A program made the position numbers and the translations under genes. From the NCBI GenBank assembly GCA_947561585.1, contig CANNZV010000508.1, positions 124,001 through 188,000 on the forward strand: 64,000 nt of DNA, written 5' to 3'. Positions 61,014-64,000 of the stretch are shown here, piece after piece. This DNA comes from Caprella mutica (Eukaryota; Arthropoda; Malacostraca; Amphipoda; Caprellidae). How positions within the stretch are numbered: position 1 is the first letter of the stretch; each line of letters opens with the position of its first letter. Under the pieces are notes generated by a model. That model saw nothing but the letters and a program-made list of their open reading frames with translations, was not told the DNA's origin and did no database searches.

Positions 61014-62019
61014 AAACATAGGTGACAGCACGATGCATATTTTGAAACCGAAATTTCCAATAGTATTGTAACATACTAACTTATTTCAGTATAATATCTT
61101 TGGTATTACGGCCCGGTATAGTTAATAGTGCAGACTTATATAATATATTTGCTGCTCTATGTGGTCTTGTACATAATTATGTAGAAAATGGATGTACATA
61201 ATTAATGAAATACAAGCTAAAATTCAGGATTTATTCGATTTATTTAATTAGGGGTTTTAAACATAGAAATATAAACTGATTGCTGTGAACCAGTTGTGTG
61301 TTCATTCTATTCAAATGTGATGTTTTGACTGTGGATTCGTGTGGAGTTATGTTTTCTATATGTGCTGTTTGGGCACGCTTTTTGTGTTAGGGGAAAAGCA
61401 TCAGTTAAAATAAACACAACCCTAATATTTTGCTTGTCAGTAACATGCAGCCTTACGAACCCATTTAAGAACAAACCATTAGCAGTTGACTAAAAAGGAT
61501 TCTTTGTATGTAAGTGTATTTTTTCATTTGATATGCTTCCAGTATTGCTGGAATGATTGCCACTGTTCATCTGAATATTATTATGAAACTGCTGAAAACT
61601 GTAATTTTCAACAATAATTGCAAAATTTTGTAAAAAGCGTTTGAGCAGCAGTTGGGATTTTAAATAAGAGCTTTTTTTGCATCCTGTTAGCATACGTACG
61701 TAGAGAACTCTTGGTTTCAATATTCATATCTATTAAGAACTCTGATTGTCTTATAAATGGGAAAATAGGGAAAATACATGCGTCTGTGGCATCTTAAATC
61801 TATTATCCAATTACATATTTTATTAAGATAATTATCATATTAATAGTGAAATTTATAGTGAAATTTATTTTGTAGATGAAATATATTTAAAAATTGAATA
61901 AAACATGGAAATTAATTCAATTTACATATCCAAATTATTAATATATTCCATGCATCTCATTGTTACTTTCTTCATTTTTAATACTGATCGTGTAAATGCG
62001 GACACCAAATAAATAAATA
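61014..62019. other. intergenic, nothing recognised
   Basis: AT-rich, no supported feature. Confidence 0.4.
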
Positions 62020-62082
62020 AATACATTACGGGTATTATTAGGGTATAAATTAGGATAAGTTTGGGTCGTAATTAGGATACAA
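62020..62082. repeat. direct repeat, copy 1
   Basis: ACATTACGGGTATTATTAGG onwards for about 60 bp, repeated at 63480-63543. Confidence 0.75.
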
Positions 62083-62741
62083 TGCATGAACTATATGAAA
62101 TGGGAGGAGCCTAAAAACGTGTAGACTATGTTCTACATCCGACAGAAAGTCACCTGATTCTGACCAAGCAGAGTAGAAGTATTTCTTGACTGTGGACTAG
62201 CATTTGTTTGCATATTTACCAAATAATAAATGCATACGATGTTTTTGCTATTTGAATGATGTTATTAACCAAACTGTTGGATAGATTTATATTAATAATT
62301 ATAACAACACGTTTTATTATATAGTATTGTTATTAGAGATAGTTGTAAGATTGTGTTACATTTGCCATACATGATAATGTTTCATATTGTAGTTTCACCA
62401 TGTCATTTGAGAAACCAGAATAAAGTAGACATAGAACTGCAGAACACTCACACTTAACTGAATACAATATAATAGGCTGTTAGTACACTATCAGACTCGC
62501 AATTTTCTAACAATATAAGAAGCTGTAAAGATCGTACTGCGTTCCAGTTCTACTGGTGATTCATCTAATGTTGGTGATGATGAAGATTTATATGATAATT
62601 TTGAAGAAGAAATCACTATTATTCAACATCACGTACCCTCCTTTCCCTTCATTCACTCATTGGATTGGGAGGGAGGACTCAGATCTGTGTGATTACGTAT
62701 AGCTCTGCAGATTCAGGGACAATCTCCCCCATCCTCACACA

Positions 62742-62921
62742 ATGCCCAACACTACACCAACACTCATACAATATTTCACTGAAGCACCTATGAAGCCACC
62801 ACAAGAAGTAATTGCCTTCCTGAGGGATATAGTGTTCAACCTCCACGCGCATCAGGTGGATGTGTCACGGATGCACTCAATCGACCCCCCATCCCCTCCC
62901 TCGAAGGAGGGGGTGGGTTGA
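62742..62921 (+). CDS. small open frame, 59 aa, unknown (possible exon)
   Basis: ATG at 62742, TGA at 62919-62921. Composition is less AT-biased than its surroundings and EVIAFLRDIVFNLHAHQVDV looks helical and protein-like. An acidic frame just upstream (about 62545-62690) could be a related piece. No family recognised; could be a host exon, a transposon fragment or chance. Confidence 0.25.
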   Translation: MPNTTPTLIQYFTEAPMKPPQEVIAFLRDIVFNLHAHQVDVSRMHSIDPPSPPSKEGVG

Positions 62922-64000
62922 AATCAAGAACACCAACAATGAAGAGTGGCAAACATATATTTTAATGTTATGCTTGACGATACTCTGATTGATGTCATAG
63001 TACATCAAACAAACTGATACAAAACAGCAAAAAACTCTGACAACCATTTTATTCTGCTCATTTCGCAATATTGTTAGTTTGTCATTCCTTTCCAAAACTA
63101 AGTAAAGGAGCAATCTTTGGGTACAAGGTTTCACTTAAATATTGTGCAAAAATGCAATGTAAATTCATATCTAACTTATATAAAATCATATTATGAACAG
63201 TACTAAAATGACTAATAGTTTACAGATATACAAAGTATTCAAAATAGGTTAATTTCTGCCGGATGTAGACTATAGGCAACACTTTCTAAGAATTGTAATT
63301 CAAGAGAATTTATAAACTATTGCACTTTTTGTACTATATGAACCCAAAATAACTTATTTTTAACATAAAATAATTTGATTTTGCATTGGATCATAATTCA
63401 GGCATGAAAGCTTTAAGACTGTCCTGGTATCACTGAACAGCTCGCTGTCTGTAGTATAATATGAAAACTCTTTAATAAACACATTACGGGTATTATTAGG
63501 GTAGAAATTAGGATTAGTTAGGCTTGTAATTAGGATACAAGGTTGTATAAATACAGTCATTTTGTTTGTTATTATTAGGAAATCTTAATGTGTTTAATTG
63601 AAACTAGGAACCTCACAGCATACATTGAACCCGTCGAAAATAGAAAAATGAAATGTACTTTATAAGGAGTATTTATAGGGAAGTGAACTATGAAGGGAGC
63701 ATTTGGATGAAGCACACTTTTCACATGAAGTCCAATCACGAACTGACAATTCAATATCGATTTTATTCAACAACATAAGAATCAGATATCTCACTTAATT
63801 CATTTATTTTTCAAAACAATATTGTTAAATTAACAGAATTTCAAATACTCCTTTTTCGTATTGCTTATGTAGTTAAGATGCTAGATTTTCTGTTGATTAA
63901 TATTTCTTAGTGCAATATATTTTAATCAGATACAAAGTAACTAAATTTAAGAAAATTTAATTTAAAAATAAAATGAACTAGGAAGAGGGTATTTGGATAG
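62922..64000. other. right end of window, no gene seen
   Basis: Apart from the 63480 repeat, AT-rich DNA without supported features. Confidence 0.4.
63480..63543. repeat. direct repeat, copy 2
   Basis: Second copy of the 62020-62082 sequence, 1.46 kb away. Near each copy also lies a related CTACATCCGRCAGAAA motif (62133 direct; about 63256 inverted), so the two may border one element. Confidence 0.75.

Overview
The window looks like an AT-rich insect nuclear genome. Genes are split by introns with GT/AG borders, and the families present (an expanded SLC17-type transporter pair, small secreted C-type lectins with a Thr-rich linker, a BEL/Pao-type element, Tc1/mariner, hAT and piggyBac-like miniature elements) are typical of insects. 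The species cannot be fixed from the sequence; a hemipteran-like genome is only a guess.

Layout. (1) 0.3-11.1 kb, plus strand: two tandem paralogous genes for secreted PAN-like/Thr-linker/C-type-lectin-domain proteins. The first lacks its 5' exon, which lies outside the window. The second is complete in four exons, but its last intron holds a very young, gag-only, BEL/Pao-like LTR element in antisense. (2) 11.7-17.1 kb: a nest of transposons: a hAT miniature element inserted at the tip of a Tc1/mariner-like inverted-repeat element, which holds a 5'-truncated non-LTR element, which holds one 15-bp-repeat element, which holds another. (3) 18.2-29.1 kb, minus strand: copy A of an 11-exon SLC17 (sialin/phosphate cotransporter-like) gene. 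Its exons are open, but four splice junctions are broken and an 8-codon block is missing. A 5.9-kb intron is filled with nested inverted-repeat elements. (4) 29.2-43 kb: decayed non-LTR reverse transcriptase, an LTR-like repeat, several terminal-inverted-repeat elements (one with tRNA-like pol III boxes), a 22-bp satellite and CT-rich minisatellite. (5) 44.2-54.5 kb, minus strand: copy B of the SLC17 gene, which I could model completely (11 exons, 513 codons, all junctions GT/AG). One intron carries a 4.5-kb element with about 500-bp inverted arms and a frameshifted retroelement fragment. (6) 55-64 kb: LTR-like repeat, pogo-like miniature elements, another 15-bp-repeat element and no convincing gene.

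The most unusual signal is a family of at least eight elements (about 0.74-2.1 kb) whose two ends are inverted tandem arrays of a 15-bp unit. The first nine bases follow a loose common pattern (often GGTNCTAGG), and the next bases resemble AAAATTC. The rest of the unit differs from element to element but is shared by the two arms of the same element. Three elements have exact 9-bp target-site duplications and the others 7/9 or 8/9 matches, which suggests Mutator-like non-autonomous elements with some process that keeps the two arms alike.

Limits: exon models come from reading splice sites and comparing the paralogues by eye. No transcript or database evidence was available, and repeat boundaries are accurate only where a target-site duplication is stated.
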